Shown here in pieces: positions 34,947 to 42,645 of a DNA stretch of 64,000 nt. How positions within the stretch are numbered: position 1 is the first letter of the stretch; every line of letters begins with the position of its first letter. Under the pieces are notes generated by a model that ran no database searches, had not been told where the DNA came from, and saw nothing but the letters and a program-made list of their open reading frames with translations. Source of the DNA: Lachnospiraceae bacterium (GTDB lineage: Bacteria; Bacillota; Clostridia; Lachnospirales; Lachnospiraceae); the NCBI GenBank assembly GCA_910575275.1, contig CAJTEE010000004.1:43703-107702 (forward strand), in the 5' to 3' direction. A program made the position numbers and the translations under genes.

Positions 34947-36317
34947 ATGGAGCAAAATACATCACCAAAGGGATTCCGTATCCGCACACTGAATTATTGT
35001 CTGATTCTGGGCGCGAGCATTCTGTATATTTTCCTGATCCGTGCTACGCTGCAGATTTCTAAAAAATACGAGCATCTGCTTCTGGCAACGGAGGACTATA
35101 TTGCCTGCCAAAAATCTGCCGCCCTGGTTGAGGAGGGTTCGGATTTCCTGACAGAGCAGGTCCGTCTCTTTGCCGTGACTCAGGATCTTACCTATGCCGA
35201 CGCCTATTTTAAAGAAGCCTATGAAAACAAGCAGCGTGAACACGCGCTGGAGCGCCTGGAGCTTAACCTGACTGATACGGCTTCTCTCTCCTATCTGCAG
35301 ATCGCCCTCGACCATTCCAACCGGTTGATGGAGCGGGAACTGTATTCCATAAAACTTGTTGCCGCCGCCAATAACTACCCGCAAAACCGGCTCGATCCTG
35401 TCCTGCTTACAGTAGAGCTGACTGCCCAGGACCTCCTGCTGCCTCCGGATGAAAAGTTAAAGAAGGCGCAGAGCCTTGTCTTCGATACCGGCTATGGAGA
35501 TGCAAAGGCTCTCATAAAAGAGAATACCTCCTGCTTCATCACCAATGTGCTGAACGCCACGCTTGCTCATCAGGCGGCAAGCCAGAATGATCTTCAGCGT
35601 ACAATCATCCGTCAGCGCATTTACATCAGCCTTCTGTTTGTCATGAATGTGCTGACTTTCCTGATGATTATCGTATTGGTGATCAAACCGCTCCGAATTT
35701 ATATCAAAAATATCCAAAATGATCGGGCGCTGGAACTGATCGGCTCCTACGAATTCCGTTATCTGGCCCTAACCTACAACACCATCTATGAGATCAACGC
35801 CGCCAACTACACAAAAATGCGTAAGAAAGCAGAGCTCGATCCTCTGACCGGGATCATGAATCGCGGCGCATTCGAACAATTAAAGGAACGTCTTCGTACG
35901 CATCCGCTCCCGATGGCTCTTTTGCTGATCGATGTGGACAATTTTAAAACGGTCAACGATCAAAACGGCCATGAGATCGGCGACAGGGTGCTCAAAAAAG
36001 TGGCCGGCCTGCTGACCAATTCATTCCGCCCCAGCGACTTTGCGATCCGGATAGGCGGTGATGAGTTCGCGGTCGTCATGACTGACATCCAGCCAGAGTT
36101 AAAGGATGCCGTCGTCAAAAAAGCCGAGCAGATCAACCGAATCCTGCTCTTGGGCGAGGACGGCCTGCCCCGCATTTCACTCAGTATAGGAGTCGCCTTT
36201 TCCTCCAACGGCTTTCATGACGAGTTATACCGCAATGCAGACAGTGCTCTTTACATAGTAAAGCAGAACGGCCGCTGCGGCTGCCGCGTATACGAGGAAC
36301 CAGCACAGACATTATAA
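34947..36317 (+). CDS. Membrane-bound diguanylate cyclase (GGDEF)
   Basis: 456 residues. Membrane helices at about 17-36 and 224-247 enclose an extracytoplasmic helical sensor region of about 185 residues that resembles no named sensor. The cytoplasmic GGDEF domain (about 295-450) has DPLTGIMNRGAFE, LIDVDNFKTVND and an intact active site RIGGDEFAV at 368-376. An RPSD product-inhibition (I) site lies five residues before it. It should make cyclic di-GMP from GTP in response to an external signal. No EAL or HD-GYP partner lies nearby. Confidence 0.93.
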   Translation: MEQNTSPKGFRIRTLNYCLILGASILYIFLIRATLQISKKYEHLLLATEDYIACQKSAALVEEGSDFLTEQVRLFAVTQDLTYADAYFKEAYENKQREHALERLELNLTDTASLSYLQIALDHSNRLMERELYSIKLVAAANNYPQNRLDPVLLTVELTAQDLLLPPDEKLKKAQSLVFDTGYGDAKALIKENTSCFITNVLNATLAHQAASQNDLQRTIIRQRIYISLLFVMNVLTFLMIIVLVIKPLRIYIKNIQNDRALELIGSYEFRYLALTYNTIYEINAANYTKMRKKAELDPLTGIMNRGAFEQLKERLRTHPLPMALLLIDVDNFKTVNDQNGHEIGDRVLKKVAGLLTNSFRPSDFAIRIGGDEFAVVMTDIQPELKDAVVKKAEQINRILLLGEDGLPRISLSIGVAFSSNGFHDELYRNADSALYIVKQNGRCGCRVYEEPAQTL

Positions 36318-36360
36318 TTTTCATCATACCCAGTACTTGTCTGTCTTGTCAAGGGGCATT

Positions 36361-36426
36361 CAAAGGCCGGCCTTCCTTTTTGTAGCAAAAAAGAAGCCCG
36401 GCCTTTGCCGAGCTTCTTTCTTTTTT
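36361..36426. terminator. Overlapping terminator hairpins between converging genes
   Basis: CAAAGGCCGG with its complement CCGGCCTTTG flanks a long A/T-paired stem (36361-36406). The second half can instead form AAGAAGC...GCTTCTT followed by TTTCTTTTTT for the diguanylate cyclase gene. Together they serve both the cyclase gene and bioY. Confidence 0.7.
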
Positions 36427-36429
36427 CAG

Positions 36430-36990
36430 TTAATTAAGCCATTGTGACAAAGATTTTCGGATTCGCGGCCCTATAGCGAGCGCCAGAATAATTTTCGCCG
36501 TATCTCCCGGCAAATAGGGGAGTACTCCGACACCAAGGCCGGCCGTAAATGTGATGTGGAGCTGCCCCGCAAGCCAAACCGTCCCGAACAGATAGCTGAT
36601 CGCAGTCCCGATCATCATGCCGGCTGCATGCATAAGGCGCCGGCCCGGAAACCTCTCTACGAAGAAGCCCGCAAGCCAGGCCAGGAAAATAAAGCCAAGC
36701 AGATATCCGCCCGTCGGCCCCGCAAGCTTTCCAAGGCCGCCGGCAAAGCCGGAAAACACGGGAAGTCCCACTGCTCCCAAAAACAGATATACCAGAAAGC
36801 TTATCACAGACAGCTTCGCTCCCAGAACATACGCCATAAAATAAATCACTAGGTTTGTCAGGCTGATCGGCACCGGGCTTACCGGAATCGGGAGCGCAAG
36901 TGGCCCAAGCACACACGTTATCGCCGTCATGAGCGCCGTCACCGTCATCTGTTCCGTCGTCATTTTCCTCTTTACCGCCATATTTTCCAT
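36430..36990 (-). CDS. bioY: Biotin transporter substrate-binding protein BioY
   Basis: 186 residues with about six membrane helices. Family features are the PVSPVPISLTNLVIYFMAYVLG region, LFLGAVGLPVFSGFAGG and LAGPTGGYLLGF. BioY is the S component of an ECF biotin importer and can also act alone or with a shared energising module; no ecfA/T genes are nearby. It is preceded by a strong promoter overlapping a BirA-type operator, which indicates repression when biotin is plentiful. Confidence 0.95.
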   Translation of the reverse strand: MENMAVKRKMTTEQMTVTALMTAITCVLGPLALPIPVSPVPISLTNLVIYFMAYVLGAKLSVISFLVYLFLGAVGLPVFSGFAGGLGKLAGPTGGYLLGFIFLAWLAGFFVERFPGRRLMHAAGMMIGTAISYLFGTVWLAGQLHITFTAGLGVGVLPYLPGDTAKIILALAIGPRIRKSLSQWLN

Positions 36991-37036
36991 CTGTCAGTTC
37001 CTCACCTTTCGTTTCCGTTTGTTTTACTACGATACC

Positions 37037-37064
37037 AGTATAACAAATTTTCTCCATTTGTCAA
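37037..37064 (-). promoter_or_regulatory. Promoter of bioY
   Basis: Minus strand: TTGACA, 16 bases, TATACT. The -35 box sits inside the BirA operator. Confidence 0.7.
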
Positions 37065-37088
37065 CTATTTAATTTTAATGGTTGACAA
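37058..37088. promoter_or_regulatory. BirA-type biotin operator
   Basis: TTGTCAAC, 15 bases, GTTGACAA: a perfect inverted repeat with the arm sequence and spacing known for Firmicutes BirA (biotin-protein ligase/repressor) sites. It overlaps the bioY -35 box. Confidence 0.75.
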
Positions 37089-37147
37089 TTTGTCGCCGAT
37101 ATTTCTTTCTGCCGTCTTTTGCTGGCGGTCCCACAAAAGCGGTTTCA

Positions 37148-38479
37148 TTATATATACCGGTACTGTTTCTTCTTAAGCATCAAAAACATCACCGTCACCA
37201 AAACGGCCAAAAACTCCGCTACCACGATCGCGAGCCAGATGCCATCCAGACCCAAAAGGAGCGGCAGGATGAGAACCACTGAAATCTGAAACACGAACGC
37301 CCGCAAAAACGAAATTGCCGCGGAAACACCCCCGTCACCGAGCGCTGTGAAAAATGCGGATCCCCATATATTAAAGCCCATGATCGCGAACGACAATGCA
37401 TACAGACGAAAACCGCGGCAGGTCATGGCAGATAGTTCGGCGTCGTACCCGGCAAATACCCGTACAAGTGGTGAGGCAAACAGCTCAGCAAGCGCCAGCA
37501 TGGCAGCACCTCCCGTTCCGACCAAAATCAGGCTTTTTTGAAACAAATTTTTCAACTCCACCCGGTTTCCCGCTCCATACTGATAACTGACAATCGGTGC
37601 ACTGCCGATGGAATAGCCGATGAAAATCGACATGAAAGCAAAGTTGACGTACATGATGACCCCATAGGCAGCAATCCCGTTTTCTCCCGCCAGCCGCATA
37701 AGCTGGAAATTATAAAGAATGTTCACTAACGATGACGAGAGGTTGGATACCATCTCCGACGAGCCGTTGGCAAATGCACGCATCAGAATCTTTTTTTCAA
37801 AACGTGTTTTTTGAAGGCGCAGAAGGCTGCCGTTCTTCCCTGCAAAATAAAAAATCGGGAGCACGCCTCCGAGAATTTGCCCGATCGCGGTTGCAAGTGC
37901 CGCTCCTTGGATCCCCCATTTGAATTCTACGATAAAGACAAAGTCCAGGACCGCATTCGTAATACCGGAAAAAACAGAGAGCTTTAAGCTAAGCCCCGGT
38001 TTCTCCGCAGTGACAAAGAAATTTTGGAAGGCACATTGCAGTACAAAGCCCGGCAGAGCGGCAAACAGGATTCTTCCGTAAATGACACAGTTGTGTAAAA
38101 GCTCTCCCTCTGCTCCCAGCGCTCGGCTGATTCCCGGCATAAACACGATTCCCAGCCCGCTCAAAACGACGCTGATCAAAATAGCAGCGTAAATCAGCAT
38201 GGAGAAGTAGCGATTCGCCTGCTCCTTTTTCCCCTCGCCGAGAGCCATCGCTACGACAGCGCTTCCGCCGGTTCCCACCATAAAGCCGACAACCCCGGCA
38301 CCCATGGCGACCGGCATGATCAGGTTCACTGCGGCAAACGGCGTTTTTCCCACAAAGTTTGAGACAAAAAGGCCGTCTACGATGCTGTAAAATGAAGTAA
38401 ATACCATCATGAGCACCGGTGATATGACAAAGCGCAGCAGACGTTGATAGGTAAAATGATCGGATAATTGTATTCTCAT
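37148..38479 (-). CDS. MATE-family multidrug/toxin efflux transporter
   Basis: 443 residues with twelve predicted membrane helices in two related halves (FTSFYSIVDGLFVSNFVG, AVNLIMPVAMGAGVVGFMVG, FIGYSIGSAPIVSYQYGAGN). MATE proteins export cationic drugs or metabolites using Na+ or H+. It lies 31 bases downstream of a MarR regulator on the same strand, a common drug-resistance arrangement. The substrate is unknown. Confidence 0.9.
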   Translation of the reverse strand: MRIQLSDHFTYQRLLRFVISPVLMMVFTSFYSIVDGLFVSNFVGKTPFAAVNLIMPVAMGAGVVGFMVGTGGSAVVAMALGEGKKEQANRYFSMLIYAAILISVVLSGLGIVFMPGISRALGAEGELLHNCVIYGRILFAALPGFVLQCAFQNFFVTAEKPGLSLKLSVFSGITNAVLDFVFIVEFKWGIQGAALATAIGQILGGVLPIFYFAGKNGSLLRLQKTRFEKKILMRAFANGSSEMVSNLSSSLVNILYNFQLMRLAGENGIAAYGVIMYVNFAFMSIFIGYSIGSAPIVSYQYGAGNRVELKNLFQKSLILVGTGGAAMLALAELFASPLVRVFAGYDAELSAMTCRGFRLYALSFAIMGFNIWGSAFFTALGDGGVSAAISFLRAFVFQISVVLILPLLLGLDGIWLAIVVAEFLAVLVTVMFLMLKKKQYRYI

Positions 38480-38510
38480 GATTCCTCACAGGACTCCCTT
38501 CTATTTGCTC

Positions 38511-38948
38511 TCAGAGCCGTTTCGTTTTTTCCCGAAACAGCGAGACGTATTTTCTTGTAAGGCGCAGGAGCTCCGTTCGTTCTTCCGACGCCATATCCGC
38601 AAAAATACTGTTTTCTGCCTCGATTAACGGCACGATCTTTTCTTCGGCAAACTGTCTTCCCGCCGGCGTAAAATATAGCTTCCGGTCACGCCCCCCCCCG
38701 GCTTTCGCACAGAGAATCCCCTGTTCCTCCAGCTTTTTGACAGACGAATGAATCGTCTGCTTGCTCGTGCAGTAATAGCCTGCAATGTCTCTTTGCAGAC
38801 CGCCGTCTCCAAATTGAACCAGAAAATAACAGATCATCAGTTCACTGTCCGAAATTCCTTTTTTTAGAGCAAAGGCATGATAGAGCTCGTCCATTTCCTT
38901 GTATAATGTATTAAATTCGCAAAGCTCTAATCCGACTCTCTTCTCCAT
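38511..38948 (-). CDS. MarR-family transcriptional regulator
   Basis: About 145 residues with a winged-helix core (GGLQRDIAGYYCTSKQTIHSSVKKLEEQGIL, then a basic wing AGGGRDRKLYFT). The start at ATG 38948 has GAGGGAG upstream; a longer frame would need a TTG. The promoter carries two direct copies of a 16-base motif, a likely autoregulatory operator, and the MATE pump downstream is the likely target. Confidence 0.9.
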   Translation of the reverse strand: MEKRVGLELCEFNTLYKEMDELYHAFALKKGISDSELMICYFLVQFGDGGLQRDIAGYYCTSKQTIHSSVKKLEEQGILCAKAGGGRDRKLYFTPAGRQFAEEKIVPLIEAENSIFADMASEERTELLRLTRKYVSLFREKTKRL

Positions 38949-38965
38949 AATCGACTCCCTCAATG

Positions 38966-39020
38966 GTCTGATTTCGTACTTTTATTGACGTGATTGTCAT
39001 TATAGTCCGATTTCATACTT
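38966..39020. repeat. Direct-repeat operator candidate in the MarR promoter
   Basis: GTCTGATTTCGTACTT (38966-38981) and GTCCGATTTCATACTT (39005-39020) match at 14 of 16 positions and are 39 bp apart. One fills the -35/-10 spacer and the other lies in the leader just before the ribosome site. Confidence 0.55.
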
Positions 39021-39027
39021 ATGTCAA
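38999..39027 (-). promoter_or_regulatory. Promoter of the MarR/MATE operon
   Basis: Minus strand: perfect TTGACA, 17 bases, perfect TATAAT. Confidence 0.8.
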
Positions 39028-39044
39028 GCTTTTTTTCATTTTTA

Positions 39045-39073
39045 TTGCAGTTTCGGAGAGGGGATGATACACT
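39045..39073 (+). promoter_or_regulatory. Promoter of rarA
   Basis: TTGCAG, 17 bases, TACACT, about 20 bases upstream of the start. The -10 is poor. Confidence 0.45.
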
Positions 39074-39093
39074 GATGGTAGAGGTGAAATGAT

Positions 39094-40422
39094 ATGATGG
39101 AACAGATGTCGCTCTTTGATTATAAAGAAACCGCAGCCCCCTTGGCAAGCCGCCTCCGGCCGGATTCCCTGGATGGCTTTGCGGGGCAGAAGCATCTTCT
39201 CGGGCCCGGAAAGCTTCTGCGCCAGCTCATCGACCAGGACAACATTCCCTCCATGATCTTTTGGGGGCCTCCGGGAGTTGGAAAGACGACGCTTGCCAGT
39301 ATCATTGCCAGGCGGACGAATGCGGACTTTATTAATTTCAGCGCCGTAACCAGCGGAATCAAAGAAATTCGGGAAGTCATGACAAAGGCGGAGGAGGGCC
39401 GGCGCATGGGACTTCGCACGGTGCTCTTTGTGGATGAGATCCATCGTTTTAACAAAGCACAGCAGGATGCCTTCCTTCCCTATGTGGAAAAGGGCAGCAT
39501 TGTTCTGATCGGCGCCACAACGGAGAATCCTTCCTTTGAGATCAACGCCGCCCTGCTCTCGCGCTGCCGGGTTTTTGTCCTGCAGGCTCTGACGGCCGAA
39601 GAGCTCACGGAGCTTTTAAAAAATGCCCTGAAAAGCCCAAAGGGCTTCGGATATCTGAAGGTTGACATCTCCGACGAGCTGCTTGGCGCAATCGCAAACT
39701 TCGCAAACGGCGACGCACGCACGGCTTTAAACGTCCTGGAGATGGCGGTCTCCAACGGGGAGATCACGGCCGAAAAGACAATCGTGACAAGAGAAGTCCT
39801 GGAGCAGTGCATCAGCAAAAAATCCCTGCTCTATGACAAGAACGGCGAGGAGCATTATAACCTGATCTCGGCGCTCCACAAATCCATGCGCAACAGTGAC
39901 CCTGACGCCGCCGTCTACTGGCTCGCCCGGATGCTCGAGGCCGGGGAGGAGCCGCTCTACATCGCGAGGCGTCTGATCCGATTTGCCACCGAGGATGTGG
40001 GGCTGGCCGATAACCAGGCGCTTTCCCTGACCGTCTCTGTCTATCAGGCCTGTCACTTTCTCGGGCTTCCCGAATGCAAGATCCACCTGGCGCATGCGGT
40101 GATCTATCTGTCTCTCGCGCCCAGATCCAATTCGGTTGACGCCGCATACGGGCGGGCGAAGGAAGACGCCCTTACGATGCTGTCGGAGCCGGTCCCTCTT
40201 GTCATCCGCAATGCCCCGACCGGGCTTATGAAGGAACTTGATTATGGAAAGGGATATATTTACGCACATGATACCGAAGAAAAGGTCGCCCGCATGGAAT
40301 GTCTGCCGGAATCGTTAAAGGGACGCCGGTATTATATTCCCACAGAGAGCGGCACAGAAAGGATTCAGAAGGAGCGCCTAGAAGCGGTGCTTGCGTGGAA
40401 AGCCAAAGAGCCGGCAGAGTAA
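39094..40422 (+). CDS. rarA: Replication-associated recombination protein A (RarA/MgsA)
   Basis: 442-residue AAA+ ATPase of the clamp-loader clade. It has Walker A GPPGVGKTT, Walker B VLFVDEIHRF, sensor 1 IGATTENPSFE and the conserved C-terminal tetramerisation region (SLAPRSNSVDAAYGRA). It acts at stalled replication forks. The N-terminal MEQMSLFDY resembles a SSB/clamp-contact peptide. GAGGTGA lies six bases before ATG 39094. The 3' end runs into a GCCGGCAG/CTGCCGGC hairpin (40410-40431), then repeat copy C with a T-run. Confidence 0.95.
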   Translation: MMEQMSLFDYKETAAPLASRLRPDSLDGFAGQKHLLGPGKLLRQLIDQDNIPSMIFWGPPGVGKTTLASIIARRTNADFINFSAVTSGIKEIREVMTKAEEGRRMGLRTVLFVDEIHRFNKAQQDAFLPYVEKGSIVLIGATTENPSFEINAALLSRCRVFVLQALTAEELTELLKNALKSPKGFGYLKVDISDELLGAIANFANGDARTALNVLEMAVSNGEITAEKTIVTREVLEQCISKKSLLYDKNGEEHYNLISALHKSMRNSDPDAAVYWLARMLEAGEEPLYIARRLIRFATEDVGLADNQALSLTVSVYQACHFLGLPECKIHLAHAVIYLSLAPRSNSVDAAYGRAKEDALTMLSEPVPLVIRNAPTGLMKELDYGKGYIYAHDTEEKVARMECLPESLKGRRYYIPTESGTERIQKERLEAVLAWKAKEPAE

Positions 40423-40432
40423 CCTGCCGGCT

Positions 40433-40522
40433 CAGGATGCGCAGAGTCTGCTCCAACAAAGCACAACCTCTTGCGAAGTGAGGTCACTCTGGCGCGAGTG
40501 TGCGCAAAGCGCACACTTTTTT
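40433..40522. repeat. Dispersed intergenic repeat family, copy C (inverted)
   Basis: On the minus strand it reads AAAAAAGTGTGCGC, then AGTGACCTCACT and CAGACTCTGCGCATCCTG, the last two identical to copy A. The TTATAGGAAATT hairpin of copies A and B is missing. In this orientation the element doubles as the rarA terminator. Confidence 0.75.
40497..40522 (+). terminator. Terminator of rarA within repeat copy C
   Basis: AGTGTGCGC-AAA-GCGCACACT stem followed by six T residues. Confidence 0.8.
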
Positions 40523-40529
40523 ACATGTG

Positions 40530-40904
40530 TTATTTTCTTACCGGCACAATCTCCAGCCAGTAATTGTCGGGATCGGTGATGAAATAGATTCCCATCTTCT
40601 CATTTTCAAAGCAGATGCAGCCCATTTCCTTGTGCTTTTCATGAGCCGCCTCAAAGTCCTCGGTCGTAAAGGCCAGATGGAACTCGTTGTCTCCCAGATC
40701 ATAGTGATCCTTTTCCCAGTCTCTTAACCACGTTAACTCCAGCTTATGAGGCGTTATGCCGTCGCCTAAAAAGACGATGATGTAGCTCCCGTCCTCGGCG
40801 GTTTTCCTCCGTGTTTCCTCCAGCCCCAGCGCTTCTCTGTAGAATTTCAGGGACTTGTCAAGATCCGTGACGTTAAAGTTGTTATGTGCAAACTGAAATT
40901 TCAT
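40530..40904 (-). CDS. VOC/glyoxalase-I-like protein
   Basis: 124 residues with one VOC repeat pair (FAHNNFNVTDLDKSLKFYREALGL, NEFHLAFTTEDFEAAHEKHKEMG, FITDPDNYWLEIVPV). The His and Glu positions of metal-dependent glyoxalases are present, so lactoylglutathione-lyase-type or related isomerase activity is possible. The family is functionally diverse. ATG 40904 overlaps the preceding stop codon as ATGA and has AGGAGA upstream, so the two proteins are translationally coupled. Confidence 0.85.
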   Translation of the reverse strand: MKFQFAHNNFNVTDLDKSLKFYREALGLEETRRKTAEDGSYIIVFLGDGITPHKLELTWLRDWEKDHYDLGDNEFHLAFTTEDFEAAHEKHKEMGCICFENEKMGIYFITDPDNYWLEIVPVRK

Positions 40905-41308
40905 TCTGGTCTCCTTTCCTCTAGCCGCTGCCCGCATCTTGGGCAGAATGTAAAATTTTCCGTCGTCTCATAGCCGCATCCCTGGCACTGCCTGACCGGA
41001 TTCTGCCAGGCCGGTAGCTCATTTCCTCCGGAGACAAACGTCAGATCGCCTGGCATTATGTCTAAGTCCTCGCCGCGCGCCAGACGCGCTCCGACCTCCG
41101 GGTTCAGCTCGTACACACTCCCGCAGCAAGTCGTTTTTACATAATACCGGCGGTTCCACTTCCATACCGGTATGAAAAACAGCGACAGGCACAGATAGGT
41201 CATAAACACCTCATACTTTCCATACCGCCCGCACCGGCTGCATACAAATACCGATGCACGATACGCGATCTCTTTGCTTCCCTGTGTGATCCCACCGATA
41301 AAAAACAT
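40901..41308 (-). CDS. Small zinc-ribbon protein
   Basis: 135 residues with cysteine pairs spread as CSRC, TTCC, CQGC and CPRC. The first half has a short hydrophobic stretch (YEVFMTYLCLSLFFIPVW), so it may be membrane-attached. The C-terminal NFTFCPRCGQRLE is a classic double-zinc-ribbon end. Function unknown. Co-transcribed with the VOC protein through an ATGA overlap. Confidence 0.75.
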   Translation of the reverse strand: MFFIGGITQGSKEIAYRASVFVCSRCGRYGKYEVFMTYLCLSLFFIPVWKWNRRYYVKTTCCGSVYELNPEVGARLARGEDLDIMPGDLTFVSGGNELPAWQNPVRQCQGCGYETTENFTFCPRCGQRLEERRPE

Positions 41309-41415
41309 TTCTGCCTCCTGTGTCCGATCCGGTCTATGTACGTTTCATCATACCACAGACAAAAGGATTTGCGCAACTGCTAAAGGAAATTTATCGTGCT
41401 CCGGAGCCGTCGCAT

Positions 41416-41559
41416 GTTACTGTTCACAGGTTCCCTGTGAACGTAACAGCATATGCCCATTTGAAATCGCCTGCGGCGATGGGGCATATGCTTTGGCTCC
41501 ATAACGGTATTGGCTCATGACTAATCAGCAGAGTGATTAATCATGGAGTGAACAGTAAC
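41416..41559. repeat. Multi-branched palindromic intergenic element
   Basis: The ends are a perfect 12-base inverted repeat (GTTACTGTTCAC at 41416-41427, GTGAACAGTAAC at 41548-41559). Inside are three further hairpins: GTTCACAGG/CCTGTGAAC, AGCATATGCCC/GGGCATATGCT with a GC-rich tip, and CATGACTAATCA/TGATTAATCATG. The left arm can pair either locally or with the right end, so two structures exclude each other. The right 23 bases lie in the last codons of the racemase gene. Confidence 0.6.
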
Positions 41560-42631
41560 CGTCACCTCCCACGATCCTCTTTTCCACATAGGAGGAGGTA
41601 TAGGCCCTCATCGTTGAGAAATAGCCGAGCTGCAGTGTGACAATGTCTCCCAGCGCATACCGGTTTTTACTGTCCGTCACATCCAGCATCAGATGGTCGG
41701 AACTGGCTCCCAGCAGGATGATTCCCGGATCTACCGGCTTGGTCGTCTCTATATCGAAGTCCTGCCTGCCCAAGGCACAGATTGCTTTCAGGCGTTTTTC
41801 TCCCCTGTCCACGAAGCTTGGTTTGTTTCCGTACGAATCCTTTCCCACCTTTCCCCACGGCACGGAGGGTTTTTCCTTCAGCTCAATGATCTGGCAGTCC
41901 AGGGTAAAGACATCCTGACGGCTTCCCGGCAGATATGTATAGTTTGCCCGTTCCCGTCCAAACAGAAGCGATTCCCCGAGCCTAAGTGCGTTCACTCCAC
42001 TGGGGATTCCCCCGTGCAGCATCAGATCCAGGCTGGCCGAGTTTCCGCCGCTCACGATATTTAACTTCCTGTGGAGCATCTGTTCGATTTCGTTTCCGAT
42101 TTCCTCCAGCTTTTTCATTTTTTCCGCGTCCGGCTGGATAAACGAAAAGCAGGTCAGATTGGTCCCGATCCCGTATAATTCCACAAACGGAAGTTCTTCT
42201 GTTTCCTTCGCCGCCTGCAGTAACTCCTGGTAGTCGGTAAATCCCTCCCGGATATCTCCCAGATCTGCCATCAGGATCACCTTATGATATTTTCCTGCTG
42301 TGCGGGCAGCCTGGTTCAGGGCTCGGATCACTTCTATCTCCGAATTTACGGACACATCCGCCCATAAAACGGTTTCGGAAACCTCACAGGGCATCGGCGG
42401 CCGGATCAGCCACTTCTCGGCCGAAATGTTTTTAAGCTTTTTTAAATTTGCAATCCTGGCATCTCCCAGCATATGGATTCCGGCCTCTACGAATGCTTGC
42501 GCAATCACTTCAGAGCCGCACACACACTTGGTAATCCCGGTGATCTGGATCGAGTGTGCCTCGCAAAGCTTTTGTACCAGCTTCACATTTTCCTTGAGAT
42601 GCTCAATGTTTACATTCAAACACGGATACAT
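41537..42631 (-). CDS. Alanine/ornithine-racemase-family PLP enzyme
   Basis: About 364 residues. The PLP lysine lies in QITGITKCVCG. A TIM-barrel of the YhfX/ornithine-racemase type is indicated by ADLGDIREGF, GIGTNLTCF, VSGGNSASLDLM and ALRLGESLLFGRE. It is a pyridoxal-phosphate amino-acid racemase; ornithine is the best-known substrate in this subfamily, but alanine or others are possible. ATG 42631 follows GGGAG. It is the last gene of a D-amino-acid operon. The final residues (GYCSLHD) are encoded within the palindromic element, so the C-terminus may be altered by it. Confidence 0.8.
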   Translation of the reverse strand: MYPCLNVNIEHLKENVKLVQKLCEAHSIQITGITKCVCGSEVIAQAFVEAGIHMLGDARIANLKKLKNISAEKWLIRPPMPCEVSETVLWADVSVNSEIEVIRALNQAARTAGKYHKVILMADLGDIREGFTDYQELLQAAKETEELPFVELYGIGTNLTCFSFIQPDAEKMKKLEEIGNEIEQMLHRKLNIVSGGNSASLDLMLHGGIPSGVNALRLGESLLFGRERANYTYLPGSRQDVFTLDCQIIELKEKPSVPWGKVGKDSYGNKPSFVDRGEKRLKAICALGRQDFDIETTKPVDPGIILLGASSDHLMLDVTDSKNRYALGDIVTLQLGYFSTMRAYTSSYVEKRIVGGDGYCSLHD

Positions 42632-42645
42632 AAGCACTCCCTTCC

